This document shows positions 11,876-37,859 of a stretch of 64,000 nucleotides of DNA, in pieces. Under the pieces are notes generated by a model, which made no database searches, was not told where the DNA came from, and saw only the letters and a program-made list of their open reading frames with translations. The number at the start of each line of letters is the position of its first letter. Within the stretch, counting starts at the first letter, position 1. The position numbers and the translations under genes were made by a program. The stretch is from Syngnathus acus (taxonomy: Eukaryota; Chordata; Actinopteri; Syngnathiformes; Syngnathidae): assembly GCF_901709675.1 (NCBI RefSeq), contig NC_051101.1, positions 7,336,501 to 7,400,500 of the forward strand, read 5' to 3'.

Positions 11876-12071
11876 CGTTGGCGTGAAGGAGGGCAACACT
11901 GAAGGGAAAGAATGAGTTTACAGTAACGCAGTGTACTGTATCAGGAAAAAAGCCGACGCCCGCAGCGCCCATGGGTGTCGCCCGGGGACAACGTATTCGA
12001 ATTTGCATCAAATAGATTTTTCTGGGAACACGGTGGTTCCCCCCCAATTTCTCTCAGCGGATTGTCCACCT

Positions 12072-27023
<14,952 letters not shown>

Positions 27024-27860
27024 AACATCCTATCGCTTGTGCTGCTTGGAGGGTATACAGAGTGATGCACCCTCCCTCCAAACATTGTCTTCACTTGCTG
27101 TTTTTGCTGGACAAAAAAAGGGAAATCCATATTTGTTGGGAAACAAAAGTTGGAATAGCACTTCAGATTGAAAAGAGGTGAGCTGAGCTCCTCCAAAAAC
27201 TCTCCATCCTCATTCCTTACCTATCTGCCTGTCAACCCTTTTGGGTCATGCCTGGTGTCTGTTTTTTTTTTCTTTACACATTTGACAGTGATCCAAATGA
27301 TCCATGATGGTGATATATGATATTGCATATGTACATATTGAGAATACATAAAAATGGAGTTTCGATATGTCAGAGTCACTTTTTTTTTTTTTTTTAAACC
27401 TAGATGGAATATTTTACTATATGAAGATTAAGCAGTTGAAAAGGAGTTGAAATTTACAGTGATAATCAGTGGCAGTCCGAATGTTTTGCATGTTGTGGTA
27501 TTCTCTATATTGTGGCTTCGCAAGCAAGTAAAGTTAACATTCCCATGCTGTTAACAGCATCATTATTATTATTAGCAGCAAGGTTTTAGTTTCACTACTG
27601 TCAATTAAAATATTATATATTGTCACGTAAATACTATATTGTGCCAACAGTTGCTAGCAATCATTGCATTAAGTCACCTTTTTTTATTTCCCTGAATGCT
27701 GCTGAATTATGGACCATTTGCACGGCAACACATAAGGCGGTGGAAAGGTCAGGTGCCGTTACGGTTTCCGCTGACAATATGTTTTTTTTTTTTTAAATGA
27801 GTGATAACCTGGAGTTGTGTAATAAATGTACTAGTCAATAATTGGGGGCTGGTACTTTTC
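27024..27860 (+). other. hace1 3' UTR and following spacer
   Basis: After the TAA at 27021-27023 there is no continuing gene. AATAAA at 27821-27826 is the clearest polyadenylation signal; AATTAAAAT near 27603 is a weaker choice. T-runs at 27252, 27380 and 27782 are present. Confidence 0.5.
27821..27826 (+). promoter_or_regulatory. Candidate hace1 polyadenylation signal
   Basis: AATAAA about 800 bases after the hace1 stop, the first perfect hexamer I find in the 3' flank. Earlier variant signals could also be used. Confidence 0.35.
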
Positions 27861-27983
27861 AAGTTTGACATTACATAAAAAAATCTTGTGACAATTTTGG
27901 CAAAATAACAGAATATAGTCAGCGGCTGTCTGCATGCTCTCCCTCTCCGCTCCTTGTAAAGAAAATGCTAATTTACCATGTTT

Positions 27984-28093
27984 GGGTTAAACCCCGCCTA
28001 CTGCCCGTTGACGGCTGGGATAGGCTCCAGCACTCCCGCGACCCCCGTGGGGACTAAGCGGTTCAGAAAATGGATGGATGGATGGGTTAAACC
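27984..28093 (+). mobile_element. 5'-truncated retroposon tail with 10-bp target duplication
   Basis: The 90-base body (27994-28083) begins CCGCCTACTGCCCGTTGACG, continues with CTGGGATAGGCTCCAGCACT and CTAAGCGGTTCAGAAAATGG, and ends GGATGGATGGAT. The direct repeat GGGTTAAACC flanks it at 27984-27993 and 28084-28093. This is the signature of target-primed retroposition of a severely truncated element. Confidence 0.8.
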
Positions 28094-30770
28094 TGTCATG
28101 TCATCCACCTGTAGTTATCACTATGCACACAGGAAGTCCGACAAGTTGTTTTGCAGTTTAGTCACGTGATGTCTCCCCATAAAGCCCGTTAACTGCTTGC
28201 CAAGATAATGATGCATTCACAGTAAAAACATTCGCATGCCAGCAATTCTAGAAACATTAAAAAGTCATCAGCACTTTTTACTTTTTCTATCAAAGCAACC
28301 AATAAAAACATAAGAGAAACTAAGCCCTTTCAAATGAATTTGCTTTAGTCCACCTTCAAACCAAATGCACTCACTTTATTAGTTTCATTAGCACTACTGC
28401 TATTAATTTTGTTCTTATCTTGCCAAAAGCTGCTGAAGAAAGGAAGAATGATTGTAGTAAGGAGGGAAATGGGTCTGAACACAAGAGGTTGTTGCAGTTT
28501 GCCTAAAGCTGCACTAACTCGACGCACTCAGTGCTGTGGTGCGAGGAGAAGTTGTTTTTTTTCAATCCCAAGTTTTTACCTCAGCCACAGACAGGCCAGC
28601 AGGAACATTAATCAGATGCCTCTGGAACAATCTGTATGGGCTCCACCAGACTTTGCCACTTGCTTGACCCGGTACAATATGTATCCCAGAGTTCTCACAA
28701 ACTAACCATATTCTCACCTCTTGACAGCGTGTTACGAATACAAGTGTGATATCTCGTCAAATGTACATCACAAAAGTTACAAAAAAAAAAAAGCTGTAAA
28801 ACATCATCCATCTGGATTTTCTCAAACAAGCTTTAATGAGGATGTTGTTTCCCCCACCTTAGTTCATCTTTCGCTGCACTTTCAAAACAAGTCGTATTGA
28901 AGTGTAAAAAGTTTTGTGAAGAATATTTCGTAGATGATTGCTGTAGACAGAACGATTTATGTAAAATAAAAGCAATAATAACATAGCCAGACCTCTGAAA
29001 GCCACATGGGAAGAAGGAAATTTGGCTTTGCATGGCATGGAAATGCCTGATATGATGCTGGAAGAAGGTTGCTGTGAGATCGTTAGGGCATGTCAGCAGC
29101 CTACAGGCCTGTAAAGGCACCCTCAGGGCCATCTCCAAAGATTGAAGTGTGCTAAGAGCGTGGGGGTGAGCGTAGCAGCCCTGTTTGCTCCGCGAGGGGC
29201 AACATCACAGCCAATGTCAAACAGAGCTGGTGAGACTTCAAACCCAGAAACATGATTATCGCTTTGAACTTCCGACCCTTCGAACAAGCTCCAATACTTA
29301 TGTGTATTCATGACTGAGGCAAGGCCAGCCCAGGATGGAATCCATACGCACACCACTACAGAGTAGTTAATCTACACTTTGATGGGTTTACTCTTTTATA
29401 ATGCTCTAGGCAAGCAAAAAAGGGAGAATGACCCTGACCATGACCTGACCTCTCCTTTGAGACCAAGTAGCCTAAGAAAAAGAAGAGGTGGGGGTGGATC
29501 CATGCACAAACAATATAACCTGGGGCGTTTGTTCTCCAAATCTAAACTCCCCTCTGAGTCAAGGCTAACACCAGGACACACACTGACCGGATTGACCGAT
29601 AGACCTTTTGTTTCACGATGGAGTTTGTACACTGTGCTCTGAAATTGTTCATTTGAATATTCCACAAGGAAAGTCACATTAACAAACTTTCACTGCTGTT
29701 GGAAGTTAATCCAACACACTGTGAAAATCTTATCATAATAACCTCAGCAACCATGAGATGACCCAGAGGCTCGTGACAATGATCAATTCATGCAAATTTA
29801 AATCCGATGACAGCTTCCTGCTGACATTTTAAGTGCATTTTAGCCTCTGAATGCTTACTAAGCTCGATGAGTGCCCACATTGCCCGTAATCCAATCACAG
29901 GGTTCAAAAGGAACAAGGTGAGTCTTAATGTCCGATCGTTCATCCACAGTGAGACCTGAGACCTGAGCTGCCAGGAGCTTTATGATGGTCAGAGATGTGC
30001 ATGTACTATCTAACAGCACTGAGAAATAACTGATTTGACAAATCAAATGTATCTATTTTTTCCCCACAGTAATAAGATTATTTCTTTTTTTTTTAAGACT
30101 AAGGATGATAGCAAATGAACAGCATGAAACTGGGTCTTTTGTAAAATGAAACATGGTGTAGTGCAGGGAAGCACCAAAGTGTGAGAGAGCATTGAGTTGA
30201 ACAGATGTAATCAGCTTGTGTGGATGCAGAGGTAATAACTCTACAGGCAGAAGCCATAGAAGTGAATCTGTCTCTGTCATGAATATCTGGTGCAAACGAA
30301 AAAACAAAACAAAAAAACCCACTCCATTAAAGCAGCATTACTTTGGAACAGAGACGATAGAAGGTGTATCTTTGGAAGTAAATAATTATGGTGACTTGCA
30401 AATGTTCCTCACAAGTCACATTTGAGTGTTTTTGTATATACACAGCATGGAGAAACAACTTTTAATAAGTAAACATCCAGATATTATAAATAGTCATCTA
30501 TTGTATGGAGGTTCAATATTCAAACAAAATATTTCATGAAAAATACGTAGATAGATAGACAATTTTGCTGAATGTAACATGGAAATGTCCAATTTGAAGA
30601 CTTGTAAAGAGGGTGGTTTATCCGAAGCTGTGTCCTGTGAAAAACAAGGGCTCACTATCCTGATCCCGAACAACAGTCAAAAAGATTCAATTCAGACAAA
30701 ACAGACCAATTTGAGGAAGCACAAACTGACTTAAGAAAGTGACAGCTTTAGGAGAATTCTTCCGGTAACA
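28094..30770. other. Gene-free stretch after hace1
   Basis: No supported coding sequence. Open frames on both strands are short and lack family resemblance. No complete repeat is recognised. Confidence 0.5.
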
Positions 30771-30773
30771 AAC

Positions 30774-30877
30774 GGCAACCATGGCAATACCGGACTCATT
30801 TGAGGAGAAGTAGTTGCCATGGCAAACATCTTGTATGTACAATCCATTATTTGTGATGATGTGTTGCCATGGAAACC
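30774..30877. promoter_or_regulatory. Cluster of three RFX X-box-like palindromes
   Basis: GGCAACCATGGCAAT at 30774-30788, GTTGCCATGGCAAAC at 30813-30827 and GTTGCCATGGAAACC at 30863-30877 each resemble the RFX-family X-box (GTTNCC...GGNAAC type) around a central CCATGG. The second and third are near-perfect. Three copies in 104 bases in AT-rich noncoding DNA suggest a regulatory element; the function is inferred. Confidence 0.5.
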
Positions 30878-31017
30878 AGATGTCGCTTCAGAGAAGGAAG
30901 TACAATTTATCAGTAGAGCAGTGTTTTATTAGAAATCAAATGTGTTTGATTTAGCATATGTCTACAGGGATTGCCATCATGGGCAGAACCCTTCGAGTTA
31001 AATCAGTCTTTTATTAT

Positions 31018-31965
31018 CAAAGTCAAAGTCAAAGTCTGCTTTATTGTCAATTTCTTCACATGCCAAGACACACAAAGAAATCGAAATTACGTTCCCACTA
31101 TCCCACGGTGACAAGACATAGTACACAATATACATACAAGTAAACAACACAAAAAAATAAAAACAACAATGAATAAATAACAAATAAACAAATAACATAA
31201 TAAATAAGAGGAGCAAAAATGGAGCAAGTGTGCATACAGCAGACAGTCAGAATAAAGCGCAAAAGTACAGGACGCTACGCAGAAGGGGGGAGAGAGTTCA
31301 GGATCCTAACAGCCTGGAGAATGAAGCTGTTGGTGAGTCTGGTGGTGCGGGAGCGCAGGCTCCTGTACCTCTTCCCAGAGGGCAGAAGATCAAACAAAGA
31401 GTGAGCGGGGTGACTCACATCACTCACAATCGTGGTCGCCTTGCGGGTGAGATGGGAGGTGTAAATGTCCTTCAGGGAGGGGAGTGAAGCACCAATAATC
31501 TTACCAGCCGTGTTCACTATGCGCTGCAGGGCCTTCATGTTGTATTTAGTGCAGCTACCACCCCAAACAGCGATACAACTGGAGAGGACGCTCTCAATGG
31601 TGCCACGGTAGAATGTCGTCATGACCGCCGGAGGAGCACTTGCTCGCCTGAGTTTCCGCAGGAAGTACAGGCGGCGCTGAGCTTTCTTCGCCAGTGATGC
31701 GGTGTTGGTGGACCAGGAGAGATCCTCACTGATGTGCACCCCCAGGAACCTGGTGCTGCTCACTCTCTCCACCACAGCACCGTCGATGGTCAGCGGCAGG
31801 TGTTGGGTGTGACCCTTCCGGAAGTCAACAACAATCTCCTTGGTCTTGTTGACGTTCAGCAGGAGGTTGTTGTCCCTGCACCACGTGGCCAGAAGGTCAA
31901 CCTCCAACCTGTATTGAGTCTCGTCACCCTTGGTGATGAGACCCACCGGAGTCTGATTATGTTCC
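31018..31965 (-). mobile_element. 5'-truncated jockey-superfamily (CR1/L2/Rex1-like) LINE
   Basis: On the minus strand a single open frame of 223 codons (31946 down to 31275) encodes the C-terminal part of a non-LTR reverse transcriptase: NKTKEIVVDFRKG, FLGVHISEDLSWS, AQRRLYFLRKLRRA, FYRGTIESVLSSCIAVW and TTRLTNSFILQAVRILNSL. The 3' UTR follows and the element ends at about 31018 in tandem TTTGAC units (seen on the plus strand as TCAAAG repeats). The amino end of the reverse transcriptase and any endonuclease are missing, so the copy is dead on arrival. The intact 223-codon frame points to a fairly recent insertion. Confidence 0.88.
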
Positions 31966-33150
31966 CCGGCAAAACTGCACTTAAGGTTTTATACAACTGC
32001 AAGTGTGTTAGGAACAAGTGGAGGAGGATCCCTTTTAAAAGTGTGTTCCAAGACCCAATATAGGCCCAATATATCAACGACTCTAATAAGAATATCATCA
32101 GCCACATAGCATAATTGCCCGTCATTTTCAATAATTTTCTAGGACAATAAAAAAAAATTTTTTTTTATAACAGACATTGGTAGATTGTAACAAAAACTTA
32201 AACCAGAGCTGCAGCAGCTGTTGGACTCCTGTTAGGGCCATTTAACAGCAGTTGACCAAATTGGTGACCTGACAGGGTTCACGCTGAGACACAGGTAGGC
32301 ACGCATGCAAACACCAGGGAACTTGACTCCAGAAACGTGAATCCTCACCATAATTAATAAATATTTAGTCGCAAAGAAAACCACACAGCAATGTCTGCAA
32401 TTAGGACTGGAACAGTTCATGAATACGGCTCAGTGTTTTGTGTTTAAGCAGGAATATAAAGACATAGTGCCCTGAATTAACATTACATTTTTTTATTCTT
32501 TATTTAGTTGTTGTTGCAGTCAGAGACTTTCTATTACCTTTTATAACTCACAGAACAGTTTGCCGATAAGTTGCAGCAACATCTAATGACCACTATCTCG
32601 GTTCAGCTGAGGCTTAAGTCTGCCGATAAGAAACCTTGTATCTTAATTAATGTGAATAGTTTAACCTTTCATTTCAGCCTCTGAGAGAAATGATTGGGGC
32701 TTCATAACCTGGGTCATCAATAAAGACTCAACTCACAAGCCATTTCAGAAAGGTTAATAATAAGAGTAACCCTTCTTCACGGACTCCCTAGCCCACCTTA
32801 TCCCTCTCTTCATTGATGCCTTTATGAATGACCTTTTGTGTTTTTATATATATATGTGTTTCCATTACAAATGTGCCCCTTTTATTAGTGTGCATATAAA
32901 TTGACCTCTGTGGTTAGAAATTAGGTAGGAAGCGAATATCTGACTAATTCTGTTTAATGAGGGTACAAGGGACAAAACTGGTTGATTGGCAGTCAGGGAT
33001 GTCTCTCTTAGGTTTTACATTGATTGGCTTTCCTCACCTGTGTTTTCCTGTCTCTGATCTCATGACTCAATGAAGCTTTTTGAACAAACAGCCCCAGGAT
33101 CTAAAGTAATTTCCATTGCTTCCATAAACTGCACTGAAGTATTTGAAGTG
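31966..33150. other. Gene-free stretch between two LINE relics
   Basis: AT-rich sequence with no supported gene. A short TATATATATATG run lies at about 32846-32858. Confidence 0.45.
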
Positions 33151-33209
33151 AATGTTAAAATGTCCTTTTTTTGTGACTGAGAATTGGGATAATTTTCTTT
33201 TTTATCGGA

Positions 33210-33985
33210 AATATTGGTGCGCCCTACGACGACTCCTCTTAGGGCGCATACATAGAATACATGTCTCAGTAAAATACCTTGGGAATCCAAACAGTCTCTC
33301 TTTCATACCTCATCCCGTCCCTAAAAAGAGACTGATTGCCCCCGCTTTTACGTATGTGTTGGATTATGGAGACACAATTTACATGAATGCCACTGCTCAA
33401 AGCTTGAGTGTTTTTGATTTACTTTATGATCAATTTCAAACCTCTTACTCACCATTGTTAATTATAGTCTCGTGATGGATGGTCTGATCTGTCATCACAA
33501 AGAAAAAAACACTTCCGTGTTTTAATATACAAATGTACTTTAGGTTTGCTTCCCTGTTATCTGGTTTTATTTGTGTAAAAGCTACTAGTAGTTAGTTTGC
33601 TTTTGTTGTCTATTTCCAAGGTCAAAACATAACGGGCAAAGAAGGCTTTTAAATTTGCTGTACCTTCAACCTGGAACACTTTGCAAACAGATTTTAAACT
33701 TCAAGAGCTGGTCCTTATAAACACTTTAAAGCTTTGGAGGCAGAAACATCAGTCTGTAGATAATCAGAGAGATGATCACTTTTTGTTAGCTACAGTATGT
33801 TCTCCCTGCTGACAAGTTTGTTTTATTTTACTTGTTTATTCATTTTATCCCTCAAATGAATCTGACTTTGCATTATGTATTTTATGTCTGTATGATGCTG
33901 TTGCTGCCTGTCTTGGCCAGGACGCCTTTGTAAAATAGATCTTTAATCTCAATGAAGCTTTATCCTGGTTAAATAAAGGCAATAA
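33210..33985 (+). pseudogene. Decayed LINE reverse-transcriptase 3' portion
   Basis: Plus-strand fragments encode VKYLG, then RLIAPAFTYVLDYGDTIYMN, then, after frameshifts, VLIYKCTLGLLPCYL and FKFAVPSTWNTLQTDFKL. This series is the C-terminal region of a common teleost LINE type different from the one at 31 kb. The 3' end has TCTTGGCCAGGACGCCTTTG, TCTTTAATCTCAATG and CTGGTTAAATAAAGG, the usual tail of that family. Several stops and frameshifts break it, so it is an old relic. Confidence 0.75.
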
Positions 33986-34002
33986 TTTGCATAGAGTGAA
34001 GA

Positions 34003-34034
<32 letters not shown>

Positions 34035-34080
34035 ATAATAATAATAATAATAATAACACATAATAATAATAATAGTAATA
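34003..34080. repeat. Compound (CTA)n-(ATA)n microsatellite
   Basis: About ten CTA units switch into ATA/TAA units. It lies about 20 bases after the 3' end of the LINE relic. Confidence 0.95.
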
Positions 34081-37000
34081 CAGACAGCTTGCTGTTATCT
34101 TTAACTGAGCATTGAACTTAAGCAGATTGAAGGGTGAACATTTTAAAACTGTGGAGGGAAAACATTCTCCTTAAATGAATTAAATGACAAGACACAATTT
34201 TTCACCCCGCCGGTTTGGTACTGTGACAGGAGGGGGAAGCAGATGGCAAGGAGTGAAGAACTGGGGGTAGCTTTCAATCATCAGATGTGCTCTGGACTCC
34301 AGTAAGGCTTGGTAAGGAAACTTGACAATGCCACATCTAAATTCTTAGTTTGGGACTTAATTTCTTGATCAACCCATGGCATACAGTTTTGGTCAAACCA
34401 GTATTTTTAAGGGTGTGGGCATACTTTGCATAATCTAAAGTCTGAAGCCCATGGGCATTTTTTTTGCTTTACCAACCTTTTTATATCATCACCTACAAGT
34501 GCTGGTTTTGTGGCCCTTCAGTTTTGCATTCAACGAAGCAAATCGGCTGCTCTACCGGCTTTTGTAAAGACTTCCATTACTCTCATAGTATGGAGGTCAT
34601 TGTCCATCTGCACTATAATACGCTATCCTTTTAGTTTTGCAGTATGTGCCTGATAATGAACAGAGTTTTGAAATAGAATTCTTAATTTGAAGATTATGGT
34701 GCTCTTGTAACATTTTTCAATCACAAGCTGCTCATCACTGTTGGCTAGTCTCTTTCTTGAAAATTACGCAGTAGGGAGGTTTGAAAATGTACAGAATACG
34801 GCGAAAATATCGCTAAGGTGGCAACAATGCATGTTGGTTCTCAAGAGTGAGCTCTTCTTTATTTCTGCCTCGCACAAAATGTGCAACTTGGAACAAGGGC
34901 AGAAAATAAATAAATAGAGCTGGTTAGAATCTCAAGAGTATTTTTTGTTATAGTTCTGTAATTCTTTGCCTCAAGAGAGACTGGGCATGTCTCTATCGTG
35001 TCAAGTGAATAACCATGTCGGACTTAAAGGCAAGTCAGGTTGGGAGATTCTGGCAGAGACCAAACAATGACATTTGCCCGAGTGTTAACATTCACACCAA
35101 TTACTTGAATCACATATCCTGTAATTCTGTTTCCCGATCCTCCTCAATTGAACTCAAAAGCCCTGGACTGGAGTAAAGGCAGAAATTGGTCCCTCGGAGG
35201 CACCCATGGCCTTGTTGTATAACAGAACTTACATTTTCTCACGGGTCTAAAACCCCCAGAACAAACTACTAGATTTGTTTTGCCCTTTAAGTGCTGTTGC
35301 CAAGTTTGTCCAAGCTTTGATCCGTTACAACACTTAATATCCCAAGTCTGCATGGAGGCTTTAACTTCTCCCCAGTCTCTGTGAGTGTTGCCAGCAGAGA
35401 CTGCTGTTAAGGTGGTGACCGACTATCACTTTTCTTATCACTTTTTGCAATCATACTGACAACTTTCTTTTTTTTTTTTTTAGCTTTTAGTCATGTTGAA
35501 ATCCAGATTCAGCACCCCAAATCCCTCCAAAGTGGCATTTTCCTCCATTCACTCATCTTGGATCATCCCTGCTCATTCCTCCTCTTTAAGCAGCAGCCCC
35601 GCCCGATCCAAGAAATAATCAGGTCCTCCCATTGTGACGTCACAAAGTTAACCTCTGTAGACTAAACACATGCCCAGTTTCTCAGAGCATCTGTTCCTGC
35701 AACTTCAGTTGATATCTTCTGTTCTGATTTTGGTGCATCACGTAAATTCAACGTAACCTCTCATTGCTGTTTGATGTATAGATGATTTTTTTTTTCTATG
35801 TAATTGCAAGAAGTCCTACTTGTGAGCAGTCATTGAATGCACCACAAGTCTACTGATGAATGGGTGGCGTATACAGGTGGGTGGGATTTTTAGTGAACCA
35901 GGTGCCTTACTTCCAGGTTTGAAAACTAGCCACCAAAATAACTCAGATTTCATTAGAAATGACATCGCCATGCTAAAGGTAATATATAATCTCATATATA
36001 GTCCTATCACATTTGAATTAAAATACTACTGCACTCACTGATAAAGATCCCACTGCTGTTCTTTTTCCTTTTACCTTTGCTGATCCTCTGGCCTTGCTTA
36101 TTCTGTCCTTCACATTTCATCATCCATGACCCTTGTTTCCTGCGTCCTTTAGTCTGCACTCCTCTTTTGCCATGAGCTCACCTCCTGGGAAGGTCTTCCC
36201 ACATCAAAGCTGTCCATCAAGAGTCATTTTGGTACAATCAGCAAACATTGGATAATTGGGTGTCGTCTGAGGTTTCCCTCAAGCCTATTGTGCCTTTCTG
36301 ACAGGAAAAGAGCATACCTAAAAGGAAAAGGGAATGACAGCCTCCCAGCCAGAAGCAAATTGAAGCAAGGGCATTGAATGCCAGGAATAGTGTTTGATGA
36401 CACGCATATCAATGCTGCCCCTGCAAGGTAAACAAAGACTTTTAATTATCAGGCTAAGTTTTAATTAAGATGATGGTAGCATAATTATTCCCTCTGACAG
36501 GGATGATTGAGCCAGGGAATCCATGTTCTGATTAGGGAGCTCATCTGGTCGTTTTCTTTCCGAAAGGGATGCAATAATGACATGGTGTGCTGTTGCCAAA
36601 GGATAGTTTGAACAAGCAAGGAATCTTCAAAGTCTTCTTTTCACTTTTTTTTTTTTACACCACACATTTCTCATATACTCTTGAAAATGTCAGAAACTGC
36701 CACTGCAGTTCAGCTTCTTCCTTCTAGTGCAATTTTATTTGGATAAATGTTGCATTCATTGCAACCCAGTCATCTCTCGTTCTTTGGTCCCTTCTCAAGG
36801 TTTCTTCTTGGGCTTACTAACTGCAAGTAAATGGGTGTGTTCAATGTTAGCAAAGCGCCACATCCATTGCTCTGCAAGCGAGGCCTCTTCGTGTCCTCCT
36901 TCTGCCCTGCAGTACATTGAAAAAAAGACTTACCAATGGTATGACTTTGGGAATTGTTCCCTATTGCTTTACTTAAATCTTTGTGGCTTCTTCAAAAAGG

Positions 37001-37188
37001 CTTCAGTGCATCGGTGACCCGATTTATAACAGGCTATTCTCTGTGAAGGCACAAACTCGTCCCTTCAAGAAGACAGCTTCATTTTGTTCATACAGTCACT
37101 CCAGAATTTATGACACTGAATTTTATGTATGTACTGACTGTATCAGTACGTGCTGTAGCAATAGCAACTGACTTTATATTTCTTTCAG
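34081..37188. other. Gene-free stretch
   Basis: No supported coding sequence. It contains one copy of a dispersed repeat (35634-35716) and a segment at about 36210-36560 rich in homeodomain-like TAAT/ATTA cores and a GGTAAACAAAG forkhead-like site, which has the look of a conserved noncoding element. Conservation cannot be tested here. Confidence 0.4.
35634..35716 (+). repeat. Dispersed repeat, copy A
   Basis: GTGACGTCACAAAG, then GTAGACTAAACACA, CCCAGTTTCTCAGAGCA and CCTGCAACTT. The same ordered blocks recur at 55683-55781 in the same orientation with scattered substitutions and a short length difference. I do not recognise the family. Confidence 0.7.
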
Positions 37189-37288
37189 TTTGCCAGTTAC
37201 ATTGGTGCTGTGGTGGAAGAAACAAACAATGTTTGCCCAGACACATGCAAGACTTGCATCAGCCATTATGGAGTCCTTTATAATCAGG
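37189..37288 (+). other. Exon-like open segment, cysteine-rich (unsupported gene)
   Basis: A pyrimidine tract and TTTCAG precede 37189, and CAGG|GTAAGTG follows 37288. The 100 bases between are open in a frame reading FASYIGAVVEETNN, VCPDTCKTCISHYGVLYNQ. The frame stays open past the donor and remains Cys-rich. I recognise no protein family and no partner exon nearby. Chance is the likelier explanation. Confidence 0.2.
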
Positions 37289-37669
37289 GTAAGTGCATGT
37301 GCAAAACATGTTTTGAGCAGATTTTATGCACAGCAGAAATCCTTAGCATCATTGTTTGTAATTACTTCCTTGACTTTACTACAATTGGTCCAATCATTGG
37401 TTATTTTATAGAAATATTGTATGCAGTGTGCTTGTACGCCTCCATGTATTGTTAGAAGATTGCAAGACTGCATGTGCCACACCTTGTGAAATATGCTTCA
37501 GTTGTTCTAGCAGTCCACTTATGGCTGGTTAAGACTAGATTTTATTTTGATACTTAAGAATTTGATACTTTGAAACTTAAGAAAATATTTTCAAGTCAAT
37601 TCCCAATGGGATAATAGGAATTAGCCCACGAGTACGTTCGAACATATTTTTTTAGACTACTTTTCAACG

Positions 37670-37789
37670 TATTTGTGAGTGTAAAAATAACATTTAAATT
37701 ATGAACTATGAACTGAACAAGTTTATTTTACAATTTGTGAACTGAACTTTGAACTAGTTTGTGGAGAAAATGAACTTTCCCCAACACTG
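37670..37789 (-). mobile_element. DNA-transposon terminal fragment (CAGTGTTGGGG end)
   Basis: On the minus strand the fragment begins CAGTGTTGGGGAAAGTTCAT and continues with repeated GTTCA-type words (the GAACT words on the plus strand). This matches the terminus of a nonautonomous DNA transposon common in fish. The other terminus and a target duplication were not found, so it is a fragment. Confidence 0.45.
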
Positions 37790-37805
37790 TTAACAGGTGT
37801 TTTTT

Positions 37806-37855
37806 AAACATGTTCAATAAATACTGTTCCAAACATGTTCAATAAATGCTTTTCC
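37806..37855. repeat. 25-bp tandem duplication
   Basis: AAACATGTTCAATAAAT plus CTGTTCC-like sequence occurs at 37806-37830 and again at 37831-37855 with two differences. Each unit starts with AAACATGTTC, a match to a p53-family half-site, but the 15-base gap between half-sites is longer than usual. Confidence 0.8.
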
Positions 37856-37859
37856 AGTT

